Shown: positions 9,662 to 22,294, counted from the stretch's first letter. The stretch is DNA of 64,000 nucleotides from Marinobacter sp. (GCA_022565395.1 JAIUMV010000013.1:45976-109975), one strand, 5' to 3'. Made by a program: numbers and translations. The notes: generated from the letters alone by a model not told the origin.

Positions 9662-12274
9662 TCAGTCTCTGGGTGGCGGTGGCGCAAGCACTTCCCTTGA
9701 GCCGTTATGCCCAGCCGGGCTTACCACCCCGGAAGCTTCCATGGCATCCACCAGATTCGCTGCGCGGTTATAACCAATCTTGAACTTACGCTGCACCGAG
9801 GAGATGGACACCCGGCGGCTTTCCGTCACGAACGCGACGGCTTCGTCATAGAGGGAGTCCCCCTCACTGTCGCCACCGCCCTCACTGAGGGTCGGCACAC
9901 CCGGCAGATACTCGCCTTCGGCGCCATTGAGGACATCCTCCACATACACCGGCTCCCCGCGTGCCTTCCAGGCACTGACGACCCGGTGCACTTCATCATC
10001 ATCCACAAAAGCGCCGTGAACCCTGACCGGCAAGCCGGAGCCCGGTGGCAGGTAGAGCATGTCACCATGCCCCAGCAGCTGCTCTGCACCGCCCTGATCG
10101 AGCACCGTGCGAGAGTCAATCTTGGATGAGACCTGGAAGGACATCCGTGTTGGAATATTGGCTTTGATCAGGCCGGTAATAACATCCACCGACGGGCGCT
10201 GGGTGGCAAGAATAAGGTGGATACCGGCTGCGCGGGCCTTCTGGGCAATCCGCGCGATCAGTTCCTCTACTTTTTTGCCGACAATCATCATCATGTCGGC
10301 AAACTCGTCGATGACCACCACGATAAACGGCAGGGTCTCCAGTTCCGGCCGGTCCTCCTCACCGTTCATCAGGTATTCATCGGGCTTCCACAGAGGATCC
10401 AGTAGCGGCTCGCCTGCTTCAATGGCCTCTTTAACCTTGCGGTTATAACCGGCAATATTGCGGACACCGAGGTTCGCCATCAGCTTGTAGCGTCGCTCCA
10501 TCTCGGCAACACTCCAGCGCAGGGCGTTGGCCGCCTCTTTCATGTCAGTGACCACCGGCGCCAACAGGTGGGGTATACCCTCATAGATGCTCAGTTCCAG
10601 CATCTTCGGGTCCACCATAATAAAGCGCACTTCCTCAGGAGTTGCCTTGAGCAGCATACTCAGCAGCATGGCATTGACACCAACGGATTTACCGGAGCCG
10701 GTGGTACCGGCCACCAGCAGGTGCGGCATTTTGGCGAGATTGGCCGTTACCGGATTGCCGCCAATATCATTACCCAAAGCAAGCGTCAGGGGTGAGCTGG
10801 ACTCTCGGAACAACTTGCTGTCCAGTACCTCGCTGAGACGCACCATCTGGCGTTTCTCGTTGGGTATCTCTATGCCCACCACGGACTTGCCGGGAATCAC
10901 CTCTACTACGCGGACACTGAGCACTGCCAGTGACCGGGCAAGGTCCTTCGCAAGGTTGGAGATGCGCGATACCTTGACGCCGGGGGCGGGTTTGATTTCA
11001 AACCGGGTGATGACCGGACCGGGATTGACCTCGACCACTTCCACGCTGACGCCAAAGTCGGCGAGCTTTTCTTCCAGCAGCCGCGACATGTGCTCAAGGG
11101 ACTCTTCGGTATAGCCCTGCTCCTGATGAGGGTCAGGCGGGTCCAGCAGGGCCACCGGCGGAATCACGCTGTCGATATCATCAAACAGGGAGCGTTGCGG
11201 GGGCTCTTCAGCGCTCTGCCGCGGCTCTTCTTCCCGCTTGAACGGTGAAATTTTCAGGGCTTTCTTCAAGCCGTTGCCAGCGTTCTGCTTGCCGGGCAGC
11301 GTATCGCCCTGGGGCTTGGTGACGCCGCGACCCTCTTCATCCGCCGCAAACTTTTCCAGCAGACGGGGCTCCTCGGCGGCAAGGTAATCCTCAAAACGTG
11401 GCTCCTGGCGCCCGCTCCGGTCTGCAGAGGGCTGCGGCTTTGCAGCAATCTTGCGGCGGCGGAACAGGGATTTAAGTCGCGCCATTAGACCGTCAGGCCT
11501 TTTGTTGGCCCCCGAATCCGGCGAAGTGACACGCTCATTGACTAGGGGTGGCTCACGTTTGGGTTGGTTTTTCTCCGCCGCAGGCTTCGATGGCTTTACC
11601 GTATCTTTGGGCTGGCTCTTTGCCTTTTCGACAGAGGTATCAAACGCTGCCCGTAATGTGCGGCCCAGCTTGAGGGTCATCCGCCCCACCCAGTCCATCA
11701 GCGCAAACCAGGACAAACCGGTGAAGATGGTGATGGCAAAGAGGAAGATAGCCACCAGCAATACGGTGGTGGCGGGCAGGTTGAAGAAGGCCACCATGGC
11801 GGATGACACTTCCTTGCCCAGCACGCCGCCGGCATTGGAGTCCAGCCCAAACACCGAGTACAGGGCGAGCAGGCTACTGGCAGACATGAGTACCAGCAGA
11901 AAGCCACCCAGGCGCAGGGCCAGTAACGGCCCATGGAATTCAAGAGCCTGGTGGCGGGCGCGCACCAGGCGTATCGCGTACACCGCGATCAGCAACGGGA
12001 ACAACAATGAGACCTGCCCGAAAAAGTCCATCATCAGGCTGGCAAGCCAGGCGCCCGAGCGCCCCGCATAATTGGTGACGGTCGTATCGTGGCCGATACT
12101 CGCCCAGCCAGGATCTGCTGGGTTGAAGGTGAGCAACGCCATGCTGAGATAGACGCAGATGGCAATCAGCGCGATGGCTGCACCTTCCCGGGCACCCTGC
12201 GTCAGCAGGCGCCTGAACCGGAGCTGCTTGTCTGTCAGCGCTTGCGCCTCTGGCGCGGACTTGGACGATGGCAT
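9662..12274 (-). CDS. ftsK: DNA translocase FtsK
   Basis: Septal DNA pump coordinating chromosome segregation with division. 870 residues: four to five N-terminal membrane segments (about 33-200), a Pro/Lys-rich linker (about 215-380), and the RecA-like motor with Walker [14 protein letters not shown], Walker [14 protein letters not shown] and the [13 protein letters not shown] stretch. The C-terminal winged-helix gamma domain ([22 protein letters not shown]) recognises polar KOPS sites. Its ATG comes only 2 bases after the metZ stop; a GGAGG lies inside the end of metZ. ftsK therefore seems transcribed with the metabolic run upstream. Confidence 0.97.
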   Translation of the reverse strand: MPSSKSAPEAQALTDKQLRFRRLLTQGAREGAAIALIAICVYLSMALLTFNPADPGWASIGHDTTVTNYAGRSGAWLASLMMDFFGQVSLLFPLLIAVYAIRLVRARHQALEFHGPLLALRLGGFLLVLMSASSLLALYSVFGLDSNAGGVLGKEVSSAMVAFFNLPATTVLLVAIFLFAITIFTGLSWFALMDWVGRMTLKLGRTLRAAFDTSVEKAKSQPKDTVKPSKPAAEKNQPKREPPLVNERVTSPDSGANKRPDGLMARLKSLFRRRKIAAKPQPSADRSGRQEPRFEDYLAAEEPRLLEKFAADEEGRGVTKPQGDTLPGKQNAGNGLKKALKISPFKREEEPRQSAEEPPQRSLFDDIDSVIPPVALLDPPDPHQEQGYTEESLEHMSRLLEEKLADFGVSVEVVEVNPGPVITRFEIKPAPGVKVSRISNLAKDLARSLAVLSVRVVEVIPGKSVVGIEIPNEKRQMVRLSEVLDSKLFRESSSPLTLALGNDIGGNPVTANLAKMPHLLVAGTTGSGKSVGVNAMLLSMLLKATPEEVRFIMVDPKMLELSIYEGIPHLLAPVVTDMKEAANALRWSVAEMERRYKLMANLGVRNIAGYNRKVKEAIEAGEPLLDPLWKPDEYLMNGEEDRPELETLPFIVVVIDEFADMMMIVGKKVEELIARIAQKARAAGIHLILATQRPSVDVITGLIKANIPTRMSFQVSSKIDSRTVLDQGGAEQLLGHGDMLYLPPGSGLPVRVHGAFVDDDEVHRVVSAWKARGEPVYVEDVLNGAEGEYLPGVPTLSEGGGDSEGDSLYDEAVAFVTESRRVSISSVQRKFKIGYNRAANLVDAMEASGVVSPAGHNGSREVLAPPPPRD

Positions 12275-12276
12275 CC

Positions 12277-13497
12277 CTATTTCAACGCCTCCAACCCTCT
12301 TGCGAGGTCTTTCTTGATGTCATCAATGGACTCAATACCCACCGATAGCCGGATCAGGTTTTCGGTGATGCCCGCCTCAGCCTTGTCTTCCGGCGACAAC
12401 CGCCCGTGGGTGGTGGTGGCGGGATGGGTGATGGTGGTTTTTACATCACCAAGGTTAGCCGTTATGGATACCATGCGAGTGCCGTCAATCACTGCCCAGG
12501 CCTGCTCGCGCCCCCCACGGACAGTGAAGGACAACACCCCGCCAAACCCCTGCTGCTGGCTGCGGGCCAGTTCATGCTGGGGATGGTCAGGCAAACCAGC
12601 ATAATACACGTGGTCAACGCCGGGCTGTGTTTGCAACCATGTAGCCAACTCTAGAGCATTCTCACAGTGGGCGCGCATACGGATTGGTAAGGTTTCCAGA
12701 CCCTTGAGGAACACCCAGGCGTTAAACGGGCTCATGGTCGGCCCAGCCGAACGCAGGAAACCGTAGACCTCTTCCAGCAACGCGTTGCTGCCCACCACCA
12801 CACCGCCAACACAACGTCCCTGACCATCCAGATACTTGGTGGCGGAATGGATCACCAAATCGGCACCGAAGCTCAGCGGCCGCTGCAGTACCGGCGTACA
12901 GAAACAGTTATCCACCACAAACAGCGCGTCATGCTGACGTGCCAAGGCTGCCAGCGCAGCCATATCGGCGACCTCGCAAAGGGGATTGGAGGGCGTTTCA
13001 ATGAACAGCATGCGGGTTTCCGGCCGCATGGCCGCCTGCCAGCCGGCAACGTCCGTCAGTTTGACGAAGCTGATATCCACTCCGAACTTACTGAGGTATT
13101 TCTGGAACAGCACATTGGTGGTTCCAAACACCCCCCGGGAACAGACAATGTGGTCACCGGCTTTCAGTAACGCCATGCAGGTACTGAGAATTGCCGCCAT
13201 ACCTGAGGCGGTGGCCACTGCCCGTTCACCACCTTCCATTGCTGCAATCCGTGCCTCAAAGGCCTGCACTGTCGGGTTGGTAAAGCGGGAATAGATATTA
13301 CCCGGCTCCTCACCGCCAAAACGCGCTGCTGCCTGGGCTGCACTGCCGTAGACAAAACTGGACGTCGGAAAGATGGCGTCACTGTGTTCCAGCTGCCCGG
13401 TACGAATCTGCCCTGCCCTCACGGCCAGGGTATCCATACTGGCACCGTCCAGGTCGGATTCAGGAATCAGTAGGTGCTCGTCTCGGCAGTAGGTCAT
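12277..13497 (-). CDS. metZ: O-succinylhomoserine sulfhydrylase
   Basis: PLP enzyme forming homocysteine directly from O-succinylhomoserine and sulfide in methionine synthesis. 406 residues, Cys/Met-metabolism PLP family. Lys221 in [11 protein letters not shown] is the cofactor lysine, and YSRFTNPTV and ETPSNPL are family signatures. Placement after purF matches MetZ in pseudomonads and separates it from cystathionine gamma-synthase. An alternative start at Met21 ([10 protein letters not shown]) is possible and closer to usual N-termini. Confidence 0.92.
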   Translation of the reverse strand: MTYCRDEHLLIPESDLDGASMDTLAVRAGQIRTGQLEHSDAIFPTSSFVYGSAAQAAARFGGEEPGNIYSRFTNPTVQAFEARIAAMEGGERAVATASGMAAILSTCMALLKAGDHIVCSRGVFGTTNVLFQKYLSKFGVDISFVKLTDVAGWQAAMRPETRMLFIETPSNPLCEVADMAALAALARQHDALFVVDNCFCTPVLQRPLSFGADLVIHSATKYLDGQGRCVGGVVVGSNALLEEVYGFLRSAGPTMSPFNAWVFLKGLETLPIRMRAHCENALELATWLQTQPGVDHVYYAGLPDHPQHELARSQQQGFGGVLSFTVRGGREQAWAVIDGTRMVSITANLGDVKTTITHPATTTHGRLSPEDKAEAGITENLIRLSVGIESIDDIKKDLARGLEALK

Positions 13498-13520
13498 GCA
13501 AACGCCCCGGTCGGTTTTCG

Positions 13521-15044
13521 TCAGTCGTCGTCGTTATGAAGATCAATAATACCGCTGTCTGCAGTCATGGTGGCACCAGAAGCACTGCGGGAAGCGTCAT
13601 TCCGGTTGGCTTCAAGACGCGCCAGATAGGCCTCATCCACGTCACCGGTGATGTACTCGCCATTGAACACCGAACACTCCCAGCGCTCGATATCCGGATT
13701 AACATCATTCACACAGGTCAACAGATCCTCAAGATCCTGATAGACCAGCCAGTCAGCACCGATCATGTTTTGCACTTCCTCGACCGTCCGATCATGAGCG
13801 ATCAACTCATCGGCAGCCGGCATGTCGATACCGTAAACGTTGGGGTAGCGGACCGGGGGCGCGGCTGAGGCAAAGTAAACCTTACGGGCACCAGCATCAC
13901 GGGCCATCTGGACGATCTCGCGACAGGTGGTGCCGCGGACGATTGAGTCATCCACCAGCATCACGTTTTTGTCCTTGAACTCCAGATCAATGGGGTTCAG
14001 CTTCTGGCGCACCGATTTCTTACGCAGTTTTTGTCCCGGCATGATGAAGGTGCGCCCGATGTAGCGGTTCTTCATGAAACCTTCCCGGTACTTGACGCCC
14101 AGGCGGTGAGCCAGCTGCATAGCAGATGTGCGGCTGGTGTCGGGAATTGGCATGATCACATCAATGTCATGTTCCGGGCGCTCACGCATCACCTTGTCAG
14201 CCAGGGTCTCACCCATGCGCAAACGGGCCTTGTACACGGATACCTTATCAATGATGGAGTCCGGGCGGGCAAAATACACGTGCTCAAAAATACAGGGCAC
14301 CAGGTGGGGATCGTCCGCACACTGCTGAGTGTAGAGGCTGCCATCGGTTTCAATATAGATGGCCTCACCGGGTTCAATGTCACGTACCATTCTGAAGCCT
14401 GCCGCACTCAGAGCAACACTCTCAGAGGCAATCATGTATTCCTTGCCGTCATCGGACTCACGCACGCCATAACACACCGGACGGATACCGTGTGGGTCAC
14501 GGAAAGCCAGAATACCGTACCCGGTCACCATGGCGATAACCGCATACGCTCCCCGTACGCGCTTGTGAACGGCGCTGACCGCAGCAAAGATCTCATCTTT
14601 GGTGGGTGTCAGCTTGCCCAGCTTCTGCAGCTCATGGGCAAACACGTTCAGCAGCACTTCAGAGTCGGAGTTGGTGTTGATGTGGCGAAGATCAGTCCGG
14701 AACAGGTCTTCACTCAGCTCGTCAGCATTCGTGAGGTTGCCGTTGTGGGCAAGCGTGATGCCATAAGGGCTGTTAACGTAAAAGGGCTGCGCTTCCGCCG
14801 AGCTGGATGAACCCGCTGTCGGATAACGCACATGACCGATACCGACGTTGCCAACCAGCCGCCGCATGTGCCGGGTGTGAAACACATCCCGCACCAGGCC
14901 GTTGTCTTTACGGAGAAAAAACCGGTTATCCTGAAAGGTAACGATACCGGCCGCATCCTGACCCCGGTGCTGCAACACTGTCAGTGCATCGTACAGTAAC
15001 TGGTTTACATTGGATGTGCTGACAATACCAACTATTCCACACAT
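13521..15044 (-). CDS. purF: Amidophosphoribosyltransferase
   Basis: First committed enzyme of purine synthesis: PRPP and glutamine to phosphoribosylamine. 507 residues. Class II glutaminase domain begins MCGIVGIVS, so Cys2 becomes the N-terminal nucleophile after Met removal. The phosphoribosyltransferase domain has the PRPP loop [13 protein letters not shown]. Lies between cvpA and metZ, a conserved order. Confidence 0.97.
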   Translation of the reverse strand: MCGIVGIVSTSNVNQLLYDALTVLQHRGQDAAGIVTFQDNRFFLRKDNGLVRDVFHTRHMRRLVGNVGIGHVRYPTAGSSSSAEAQPFYVNSPYGITLAHNGNLTNADELSEDLFRTDLRHINTNSDSEVLLNVFAHELQKLGKLTPTKDEIFAAVSAVHKRVRGAYAVIAMVTGYGILAFRDPHGIRPVCYGVRESDDGKEYMIASESVALSAAGFRMVRDIEPGEAIYIETDGSLYTQQCADDPHLVPCIFEHVYFARPDSIIDKVSVYKARLRMGETLADKVMRERPEHDIDVIMPIPDTSRTSAMQLAHRLGVKYREGFMKNRYIGRTFIMPGQKLRKKSVRQKLNPIDLEFKDKNVMLVDDSIVRGTTCREIVQMARDAGARKVYFASAAPPVRYPNVYGIDMPAADELIAHDRTVEEVQNMIGADWLVYQDLEDLLTCVNDVNPDIERWECSVFNGEYITGDVDEAYLARLEANRNDASRSASGATMTADSGIIDLHNDDD

Positions 15045-15090
15045 GGGTGTCGTGTTCTCCAGAGCGTTTACAGAAATTCAAGAAATGCGT

Positions 15091-15660
15091 TTACAGGCCG
15101 TGCTTCAATATCAGGCTCGCTTCATTGGGGAAGCTGTTACCTGCACCTTCCCCATCCTGGCCCTCAGGACCGAGGAAACGGGAAAACTCATCCCCGAAGG
15201 TGTGGCGCGACCAGGTTTCCACCACTGACAGGCGTTCAATCATTACAGACTCCTGCCACCAGGTATCTTCTGCCAGTGGGGTATAACGGGTGAAAGCGAT
15301 CATTACTACCACGATAACCAGACCACGCAACAAACCAAACCCCATACCGAGTACCCGGTCCGTGGAGGTGAGACCTGTCGCACGTATCAGATGCCCGATC
15401 AGGTTGTTGATAATGATGCCCACAATCAAAGTGGCAAAAAACAGAATGGCGAAGGCTGCTACCAGTCGAACCACTGGTGTTTCCACCGTGTCTGCAAGCA
15501 ATGACTGCATTTGCGGATGAAAGGTTCGGGCGACCACAAAGGCACAGACCCAGGTAACCAGTGAGAGCGCCTCTTTGACAAACCCCCTGGCAAGACTGAT
15601 CAGCGTCGAAACCGCAATAATTACTATGATGACCCAATCAATCCAGATCAATGCGTCCAT
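15091..15660 (-). CDS. cvpA: CvpA family inner-membrane protein
   Basis: 189-residue membrane protein with four predicted segments (about 5-25, 28-45, 66-90, 103-125). CvpA is named for colicin V production and is linked to envelope stress tolerance and purF expression; its molecular role is not settled. DWVIIVIIAVSTLISLARGFVKEALSL is the typical start. Lies 46 bases upstream of purF. Confidence 0.9.
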   Translation of the reverse strand: MDALIWIDWVIIVIIAVSTLISLARGFVKEALSLVTWVCAFVVARTFHPQMQSLLADTVETPVVRLVAAFAILFFATLIVGIIINNLIGHLIRATGLTSTDRVLGMGFGLLRGLVIVVVMIAFTRYTPLAEDTWWQESVMIERLSVVETWSRHTFGDEFSRFLGPEGQDGEGAGNSFPNEASLILKHGL

Positions 15661-15764
15661 CGATGGCCCGGCGACGAATGAATAGAAAGCGGGATTTTAG
15701 CAGGAATGGCGCCCAACCCAAACTGCAATCGGGCGCTTATTTCGGACGGCTCTGATTAAGGGTG

Positions 15765-16349
15765 TCAGCGGTCACCGCTGGTGACCAGGCTGTTCACACT
15801 GAACTGACGGTCAAGCGCCTGTTTGGCCTTGTCTGCATCACTGCGCTCAATGAAAGGACCGGCAAAAACCCGCTGCAGAGGCGCTGCGCCGGCACGCTCC
15901 ACCCGCTGCACGTGGGCGTTGTATCCCGCTTCACGCACGCGATCCCGCAACCCACGGGCATTATCTGCACTGCCAAAGCTGCCTAGCTGCACCACCCAGG
16001 CACCCTGGAGGGTTTCAGCATACTGTACCTGCTCAGGCTGTGGCGCAGGCGCTGCGGCTGGCACTTGCGGCTGCGGCCGTGGCTGTGCCACAGCAGGTTC
16101 TGCCGGAGGCGTCACCGGAGCCGCTTCGGGCTCCTCAATCCGCCAGCCTGGTGCCGATTCGACAGTATCAGGTAGTTGCTGTTGAGTAGGTGAGCGGACC
16201 TGTACAGCGGGGAACACGGGCTCATCAGGGATGTCGATCACGCGACTGGTGCGTTCGGGGTGCGGCTCATCAAACAGCATGGGGACAAAAATGACCGCGA
16301 GGGAAATCAGCACCAGCGCGCCTATAAGACGCTGTTTGAGTCCATCCAC
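15765..16349 (-). CDS. dedD: SPOR domain protein, DedD-like
   Basis: Bitopic cell-division protein that binds denuded peptidoglycan at the septum. One membrane segment (LIGALVLISLAVIFVPMLF) follows a short cytoplasmic tail; then comes a Pro/Ala/Gln-rich periplasmic linker and a C-terminal SPOR domain (WVVQLGSFGSADNARGLRDRV ... RVFAGPF). I choose the GTG at 16349, which follows a CAGGAG ribosome site and gives the usual short tail (194 residues). A longer GTG start at 16427 is possible. Order folC-dedD-cvpA-purF is conserved. Confidence 0.85.
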   Translation of the reverse strand: MDGLKQRLIGALVLISLAVIFVPMLFDEPHPERTSRVIDIPDEPVFPAVQVRSPTQQQLPDTVESAPGWRIEEPEAAPVTPPAEPAVAQPRPQPQVPAAAPAPQPEQVQYAETLQGAWVVQLGSFGSADNARGLRDRVREAGYNAHVQRVERAGAAPLQRVFAGPFIERSDADKAKQALDRQFSVNSLVTSGDR

Positions 16350-16456
16350 CGTACCATGACTCCTGAAAGCTGCCGTAACCAAGGACGCCAACTGCGCCCA
16401 ACCCAGCCAAGATGGTAACTCGGCCACACACTGAACTCAAAAACAACAGGGGCAAA

Positions 16457-17743
16457 TTAACGGGTTTTAAGAAAGTAGGTCTGAGCCGCCGCTACCGTAA
16501 AGAAGGAACCGAAGATCAGCAGCCGGTCGTCCGGCGCCATATCTGCCAGGGCAGCCTCAATAGCCTGTGATACGGAGGCGTAGCAGCCGGTCAAGGCGTC
16601 AGGTTCCAGCCCTGCTCTCGTTTTCAGCACCTCTACCGCCAAACCACGGGGCACATCAAGGCCTGCCAGATACCAATGATTGGTTGCAGGCGCCATGGCC
16701 GCGACAACGCCCGTTACGTCTTTATCCTCAAGCGCGGCATACACCACCCGCGTTGCTCCTTTCACTGCAGCGCCCTGCAGTCGCCCAGCGAGCCAATGGG
16801 CCGCATGGGGATTGTGGCCCACATCAGCAATTACCAGCGGCTGTTGACTAAGGGTCTGAAACCGCCCCGGCAAGCTGACCGCCGCCAGCACCTGCGCAAT
16901 GCGCTCTTCACTCATGCCGGGTAACAATAGCCGCGCGGCCTCGACAGCCATACCCAAACTAGCCGCTGGCAAAGGCGAACCTTCTACAGAGACGGCCGCA
17001 ACAGGTTCATCACTCAGGTAGATCACCCGGTCACCGGACTGCTCCAGCCGGTAGTGCTCACCAAGGCGACGCAACGGGATGCGCTGTGCCGCAACCTGCT
17101 GCATTACGGACTTGGGGGGGTTCAGTTCACCGTAGATGGCAGGCTTGCCCACCCGCAAAATACCCGCCTTTTCGAACCCGATATCTTCCCGGTTATCGCC
17201 CAGCCAGGCGGTATGATCCAGGTCGATGGAGGTGATAATGGCCAGGTCAGCATCCCAGACATTGACGGCGTCCAGACGACCGCCCAGCCCCACCTCCAAC
17301 ACCCAGTCCTCCATGCCGGCGGCTGCCATGGCGGCAAACGCTGCCAACGTGCCGAACTCGAAATAGGTCAGTGAGACACTGCCCCGGGCGGCTTCCACGC
17401 GCTCGAAAGCTGCGACAAGGTCTGCATCACAGGCATCTCGTCCATTCAGCCGCACTCGCTCGTTGTACTTGAGCAAATGCGGGGAGGAATAGACCCCAAC
17501 CTTACGGCCAGCATCCAACAGCAGCGCCTCGATACAGGCTGCGGTGCTACCTTTTCCATTGGTGCCTGCTACGGTAATCACCCTGGGCCTCGGGCGTCGA
17601 GGGAAAAGCTTTTGCAACACCAGCAAGACCCGGTCTAACCCCATGTCTATCTCGACCGGGTGCAAGGCTTCCAGGTAGTCAAGCCAGACTGCAAGACCGG
17701 CCCCGGACTGGGGCCGCTGTGGTGCGCTGGAACGGTCAGTCAC
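16457..17743 (-). CDS. folC: Bifunctional folylpolyglutamate synthase/dihydrofolate synthase
   Basis: Adds glutamate to dihydropteroate and lengthens the folate glutamyl tail, using ATP. 428 residues of the Mur ligase type. The P-loop [38 protein letters not shown] and DLDHTAWLG stretches are all present. Its start lies inside the end of accD (8-base overlap), suggesting coupled translation. Confidence 0.95.
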   Translation of the reverse strand: MTDRSSAPQRPQSGAGLAVWLDYLEALHPVEIDMGLDRVLLVLQKLFPRRPRPRVITVAGTNGKGSTAACIEALLLDAGRKVGVYSSPHLLKYNERVRLNGRDACDADLVAAFERVEAARGSVSLTYFEFGTLAAFAAMAAAGMEDWVLEVGLGGRLDAVNVWDADLAIITSIDLDHTAWLGDNREDIGFEKAGILRVGKPAIYGELNPPKSVMQQVAAQRIPLRRLGEHYRLEQSGDRVIYLSDEPVAAVSVEGSPLPAASLGMAVEAARLLLPGMSEERIAQVLAAVSLPGRFQTLSQQPLVIADVGHNPHAAHWLAGRLQGAAVKGATRVVYAALEDKDVTGVVAAMAPATNHWYLAGLDVPRGLAVEVLKTRAGLEPDALTGCYASVSQAIEAALADMAPDDRLLIFGSFFTVAAAQTYFLKTR

Positions 17744-18653
17744 GGGTTACAGGCACCTGGGATTCTTCATAATGGGGAGCTTCTTCATGGGCCGGCTTGG
17801 GCTGGCCAGTAAACTTGGCCAGTACGCAGGCAATACGCTCACGCAGCTCATGGCGATGCAGGATCATGTCGATAGCACCGTGCTCAAGCAGGAACTCGCT
17901 ACGCTGGAAGCCCTCCGGCAGTTTCTCACGCACCGTCTGCTCAATAACCCGCGGGCCCGCAAAACCAATCAGTGCATAGGGCTCAGCGATATTAAGATCA
18001 CCCAGCATTGCCAGACTGGCAGAGACACCTCCAAACACCGGATCAGTCAGCACGGAGATATAGGGCACACCTGCCTGCTTGAGCTTTTCCAGTACCGCGG
18101 CGGTTTTGGCCATCTGCATCAATGACAGGATGGCCTCCTGCATGCGCGCGCCGCCGCTGGCAGAAAAACACACCAGAGGTATGCGCTCTTCAAGGGCAAT
18201 ATTGGCTGCGCGGACAAACTTCTCACCTACAACCTGGCCCATGGAGCCACCCAGGAAGTTGAACTCAAAGGCACAGGCCACCAGAGGAATACCCAGGGTT
18301 TTACCCCGCATTACCACCAGCGCGTCCTTTTCACCCGTCGCCTTCTGGTTTTGTGCCAAACGATCTTTGTAGCGTTTGCTGTCCTTGAACTTCAACCGGT
18401 CAACCGGCTCCAGGTCAGCGGCTATTTCCTGCCGCCCTTCCGGGTCGAGGAAAATATCCAGCCGCCGGCGGGCGGTCAGGCGCAGGTGATGCTCGCATTT
18501 CGGACAGACATCAAGGTTCTTTTCCAGTTCAGGACGGTACAGGAAGGCGCCACACTTTGGACACTTCTTCCACAGCCCCTCCGGCACGCTGGTCCGCTGT
18601 TTGGATTCCGAGCGGATCATGCTCGGCATGATTTTGTCCAGCCAGTTACTCAT
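17736..18653 (-). CDS. accD: Acetyl-CoA carboxylase carboxyltransferase subunit beta
   Basis: Beta subunit of the carboxyltransferase that makes malonyl-CoA with AccA. 305 residues. The N-terminal zinc ribbon has Cys31, Cys34, Cys50 and Cys53 (CPKCG ... CPKCE). The crotonase-like domain shows [12 protein letters not shown] and [11 protein letters not shown]. Sits between trpA and folC, typical of the group. Confidence 0.97.
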   Translation of the reverse strand: MSNWLDKIMPSMIRSESKQRTSVPEGLWKKCPKCGAFLYRPELEKNLDVCPKCEHHLRLTARRRLDIFLDPEGRQEIAADLEPVDRLKFKDSKRYKDRLAQNQKATGEKDALVVMRGKTLGIPLVACAFEFNFLGGSMGQVVGEKFVRAANIALEERIPLVCFSASGGARMQEAILSLMQMAKTAAVLEKLKQAGVPYISVLTDPVFGGVSASLAMLGDLNIAEPYALIGFAGPRVIEQTVREKLPEGFQRSEFLLEHGAIDMILHRHELRERIACVLAKFTGQPKPAHEEAPHYEESQVPVTRD

Positions 18654-18674
18654 GATGACGTCCCGTTTCTATGT

Positions 18675-19487
18675 TCAGGAGGCAAGCCCGTCCAGCGCTT
18701 CGCGCATGGGTCGCAGCAAACCGGTGAGTGCGCGCTTCAGCCCTTCGGCATCCGCCTGGTGCTTGCTAATAGTATCAACCAGTACGCTACCCACAATAAC
18801 ACCATCGGATACCTTGCCCACCGCAGCCGCGGTCTGAGCGTCCCGAATACCAAAGCCAACGCCTACCGGAAGCCCTGCCAAGGTGCTGATATGACGCACT
18901 TTTCTGGCAACCTCATCGACATTGATGGCGGCAGAGCCGGTCACACCTTTCAATGAAACATAGTACACGTACCCGGAGCAGTGCTGACTGATGGCCTTGA
19001 TACGGTCATCCGTCGTAGTGGGCGCCAACAGGAAAATAGCATCCAGCCCCCTCGCCTTGAACAGTGGCACCACCAGCTCCGCCTCTTCCGGTGGCAAGTC
19101 CACCGTCAGCACACCATCCACACCGGCCGCACTGGCCGCATCAGCAAAGGCTTCATAGCCCATTGCTTCCATCGGGTTGAGGTAACCCATCAGCACCACA
19201 GGCGTACGATCATCAGTGCTGCGGAAGGCCTTGACCATATCCAGTACATTCCGCAATGACGTACCGTGCTTCAGCGCCCGTTCGCAGGCCAATTGTATAA
19301 CTGGCCCATCCGCCATGGGGTCTGAAAAGGGTACGCCCAGCTCAATAATGTCAGCGCCCGCCTCCACCAGCGTATGCATCAGGCTCACGGTTTGATCCGG
19401 GCCAGGGTCACCAGCGGTAATATAAGGGATCAGGGCCTTCCTGCCCTGCCCCCGGAGGTTGCGCATTACGGATTCAATTCGGCTCAT
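18675..19487 (-). CDS. trpA: Tryptophan synthase alpha chain
   Basis: Cleaves indole-3-glycerol phosphate to indole, which is channelled to TrpB. 270-residue TIM barrel. Glu49 and Asp60 ([15 protein letters not shown]) match the catalytic residues of E. coli TrpA. 32 bases downstream of trpB. Confidence 0.97.
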   Translation of the reverse strand: MSRIESVMRNLRGQGRKALIPYITAGDPGPDQTVSLMHTLVEAGADIIELGVPFSDPMADGPVIQLACERALKHGTSLRNVLDMVKAFRSTDDRTPVVLMGYLNPMEAMGYEAFADAASAAGVDGVLTVDLPPEEAELVVPLFKARGLDAIFLLAPTTTDDRIKAISQHCSGYVYYVSLKGVTGSAAINVDEVARKVRHISTLAGLPVGVGFGIRDAQTAAAVGKVSDGVIVGSVLVDTISKHQADAEGLKRALTGLLRPMREALDGLAS

Positions 19488-19519
19488 GTGTTGTTCCTGT
19501 TCGCTGGGGTCCGTGCCAC

Positions 19520-20740
19520 TCAGAGCTCGATACCGTCAATCTTGGCAATGGTATGAATATCCTTGTCGCCGCGACCGGAGACATTGATGATAATCATTTG
19601 GTCTTTGTCCATGCTGGCCGCAAGCTTAAGGCCGTAAGCAACGCCATGGGCCGTTTCAAGGGCGGGCATGATACCTTCAATACGGGTCAGTTTACGGAAG
19701 GCGTCCAGCGCCTCTTCATCCGTGACAGAAACGTAGTGGGCGCGCCCAATATCCTTCAACCAGCTGTGCTCAGGGCCTACTCCCGGGTAGTCCAGACCAG
19801 CACTTACGGAATGGGTGGCCGCAATCTGGCCATTCTCATCTTCCATCAGGTAGGTACGGTTACCATGCAGAACACCCGGCCGCCCGGCATTAAGAGGTGC
19901 GGCGTGCTGACCGGTCTCAATACCCAGGCCGCCCGCCTCAACACCGTAAAGCGCTACAGACTCATCCGTCAGAAACGGATAAAACAGACCGATAGCATTC
20001 GAACCACCACCAACGCAGGCTACCAGCGCATCCGGCAGTTTGCCCGCCTGGCGCAGCGACTGCTCCCGTGCCTCGCGACCGATGACCGACTGGAAGTCGC
20101 GGACCAGTAGCGGATATGGATGCGGACCTGCAACGGTACCGATGATGTAGAAGGTGTCATCAACGTTGGTTACCCAGTCGCGCATGGCGTCGTTCATGGC
20201 ATCTTTGAGGGTACGGGTACCACTTTCAACCGCATGCACCTGAGCGCCGAGCAATTTCATTCGGAATACGTTGAGGGCCTGGCGCTGAACGTCCTCTGCA
20301 CCCATGAATACGTGACACTCAAGACCCAGGCGGGCACACACTGTCGCCGTGGCAACACCGTGCTGGCCCGCCCCTGTCTCAGCAATAATGCGCTTCTTAC
20401 CCAGGAAATTAGCCAACAACACCTGACCGATGGTGTTGTTTACCTTATGGGAGCCGGTATGGTTGAGGTCTTCCCTTTTCAGCCAGATCTGGGCACCACC
20501 CGCATAGGCCGACAAACGCTCGGCGTGATAAAGGGGGCTGGGACGACCCACGTAGTCGGCAAGGTCCTTATCAAAGGTGGCCTGAAACTCAGGGTCCTGC
20601 TTAAGCCGGAAGTACTCCTGCTCCAGTCTCAGCAGCGAGTCCATCAGGGTCTCGGACACAAAACGGCCGCCATACTCGCCAAAATGCCCGCGGGCATCCG
20701 GGAATGTGCTCAGGTATTCCTCAGTCAGTTTCATTGACAC
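19520..20740 (-). CDS. trpB: Tryptophan synthase beta chain
   Basis: PLP enzyme joining indole and serine to tryptophan; forms the alpha2beta2 complex with TrpA. 406 residues. Cofactor Lys99 in [19 protein letters not shown] loop and GGGSNAIG phosphate site are visible. Its start overlaps the end of trpF by 20 bases. Met3 (MKLTEEYL) is an equally plausible start. Confidence 0.97.
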   Translation of the reverse strand: MSMKLTEEYLSTFPDARGHFGEYGGRFVSETLMDSLLRLEQEYFRLKQDPEFQATFDKDLADYVGRPSPLYHAERLSAYAGGAQIWLKREDLNHTGSHKVNNTIGQVLLANFLGKKRIIAETGAGQHGVATATVCARLGLECHVFMGAEDVQRQALNVFRMKLLGAQVHAVESGTRTLKDAMNDAMRDWVTNVDDTFYIIGTVAGPHPYPLLVRDFQSVIGREAREQSLRQAGKLPDALVACVGGGSNAIGLFYPFLTDESVALYGVEAGGLGIETGQHAAPLNAGRPGVLHGNRTYLMEDENGQIAATHSVSAGLDYPGVGPEHSWLKDIGRAHYVSVTDEEALDAFRKLTRIEGIMPALETAHGVAYGLKLAASMDKDQMIIINVSGRGDKDIHTIAKIDGIEL

Positions 20741-21353
20741 GTTGCACCTCAGTTAAAAATTCGTTTATGCGCCCTGCGTCCTTGATGCCCTTGCTGGCCT
20801 CAACACCCCCACTCACGTCAACCGCCCAGGGACGGGTCAACCGAATTGCGGCGGCTACGTTAGCAGAGTTGAGCCCCCCGGCCAATATCAGCGGCAGCGG
20901 GCGCAGGTCCGGAATCAGCGACCAGTCAAAGGTCTTGCCGCTACCGCCAAACAGCGCAGGATCATAGGCGTCCACCAGCAAACCCGAGGCCTCGGGGTAC
21001 AAATCAAAGGCCTCAACGATCTGTTCACCATGCTGAACCCTGATGGCTTTGATCCAGGGACGCCCGAACTGCTGACAGAACTCGGCGCTCTCATCGCCAT
21101 GGAACTGCAGCAAGTCTAAAGGTACGGTCGCCAGGACATCCCGGACTTCATGCGGCTGGGGATTAACAAACAGACCAACCGTGGTCACAAAGGCCGGCGT
21201 GGCATCAACCAGCTCACGGGCAGCGGCAACACTGACAGCCCGCGGGCTGGGCTTGTAAAACACGAACCCCAGAGCATCGGCACCGGCATCCGCCGCGGCC
21301 TGCACATCCTGCCGCCGTGTGATACCACAGATTTTGGTGCGAACACGTTTCAT
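20721..21353 (-). CDS. trpF: Phosphoribosylanthranilate isomerase
   Basis: Converts phosphoribosylanthranilate to CdRP in tryptophan synthesis. TIM barrel with KICGITR (catalytic Cys) at the start and DVSGGVE (catalytic Asp) near the end. I start at the ATG at 21353; four further codons upstream would overlap truA and do not match the family. 210 residues. Overlaps trpB, so the order trpF-trpB-trpA is one unit. Confidence 0.95.
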   Translation of the reverse strand: MKRVRTKICGITRRQDVQAAADAGADALGFVFYKPSPRAVSVAAARELVDATPAFVTTVGLFVNPQPHEVRDVLATVPLDLLQFHGDESAEFCQQFGRPWIKAIRVQHGEQIVEAFDLYPEASGLLVDAYDPALFGGSGKTFDWSLIPDLRPLPLILAGGLNSANVAAAIRLTRPWAVDVSGGVEASKGIKDAGRINEFLTEVQRVNETD

Positions 21354-21354
21354 C

Positions 21355-22236
21355 CTACGCCTCACCGATCATCAGGTCCCGAACAATACTGGGGCCAGGG
21401 TCAGCCACCGGTATACCAAAGTGTTCAGGATACCCCACATCCACAAGGTAAAGCCCGTTAGGTTGCGCTGTTATACCCGCCTGGCGCCGATCGCCGCTGG
21501 CCAACACACTGGCTAACCAGCCCGGCGCCTGTTTGCCACAACCAACAGCCATCAGTGAACCAGCGAAATTACGCACCATATGATGCAGAAACGCATTGGC
21601 TTGAACGTCGAGAATGACAAAACGCCCTTTACGCTGAACCGAAATAGCCGTCACATTGCGCTTGGCTGATTTGGACTGGCATTCCGCCGCACGGAAGGCT
21701 GAAAAATCATGCTCGCCCGCAAGGACCTGCGCCTCCTGGTGCATCAGCTCAGTGTCCAGTACCTGGTAGGTCCAGGACAATTGCCCGCGAAACAGCGCTG
21801 GGCGAACATCGCTGTTAAATATGACATAGCGATAACGGCGATAGAAGGCGGAAAAACGGGCGTGAAAATCCTCTGCCACCGCTCCGGCCCAGTGCACCGT
21901 CACGCTAGGTGGCAGATGGGTATTGATTCCCATCACCCAGGACCTTTGGCTGCGGGCCACCTGCGTATCAAAGTGTACAACCTGATAGGCGGCGTGCACG
22001 CCAGCATCTGTGCGACCCGCGCACACAAGCTCAACGGGATGCGCGGCTACCTTGCCAATGGCTTTGGTCAACACCGCCTCTACCGAGGGTACGCCACTTT
22101 TCTGTTGCTGCCAGCCATGGAATGCAGCGCCGTCATACTCAAAGACCAGCGCAACGCGGCCCGGGCCTGCGGGCACCTCATTGGAGATTAACTGCGGGGA
22201 ACGAAACAATAGCCTGGACCTAAAAATGACGAACAC
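21355..22236 (-). CDS. truA: tRNA pseudouridine(38-40) synthase
   Basis: Makes pseudouridine at positions 38-40 of tRNA anticodon stems. The catalytic aspartate is in [11 protein letters not shown], and [12 protein letters not shown] and [15 protein letters not shown] are TruA signatures. The given start is a GTG giving 293 residues; the first ~25 residues are not typical, so an internal GTG just before [16 protein letters not shown] may be the true start. One base separates its stop from the trpF start. Confidence 0.93.
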   Translation of the reverse strand: MFVIFRSRLLFRSPQLISNEVPAGPGRVALVFEYDGAAFHGWQQQKSGVPSVEAVLTKAIGKVAAHPVELVCAGRTDAGVHAAYQVVHFDTQVARSQRSWVMGINTHLPPSVTVHWAGAVAEDFHARFSAFYRRYRYVIFNSDVRPALFRGQLSWTYQVLDTELMHQEAQVLAGEHDFSAFRAAECQSKSAKRNVTAISVQRKGRFVILDVQANAFLHHMVRNFAGSLMAVGCGKQAPGWLASVLASGDRRQAGITAQPNGLYLVDVGYPEHFGIPVADPGPSIVRDLMIGEA

Positions 22237-22241
22237 ACAAT

Positions 22242-22271
22242 AGAGAACGCCGGCAGATGCCGGCGCTCTCT
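22242..22271. terminator. Hairpin between fimV and truA, weak terminator candidate
   Basis: An AGAG..GCCGGC/GCCGGC..CTCT stem with an AGAT loop follows the fimV stop. The tract after it on the minus strand (TATTGTGTG) is only partly U-rich, so termination may be incomplete. Confidence 0.45.
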
Positions 22272-22294
22272 GGTTTGTTGACTATTATAGGGTT

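Noticed and set aside
14031..14810. 259-codon open frame on the plus strand
   Set aside because: Antisense to purF; no family likeness.
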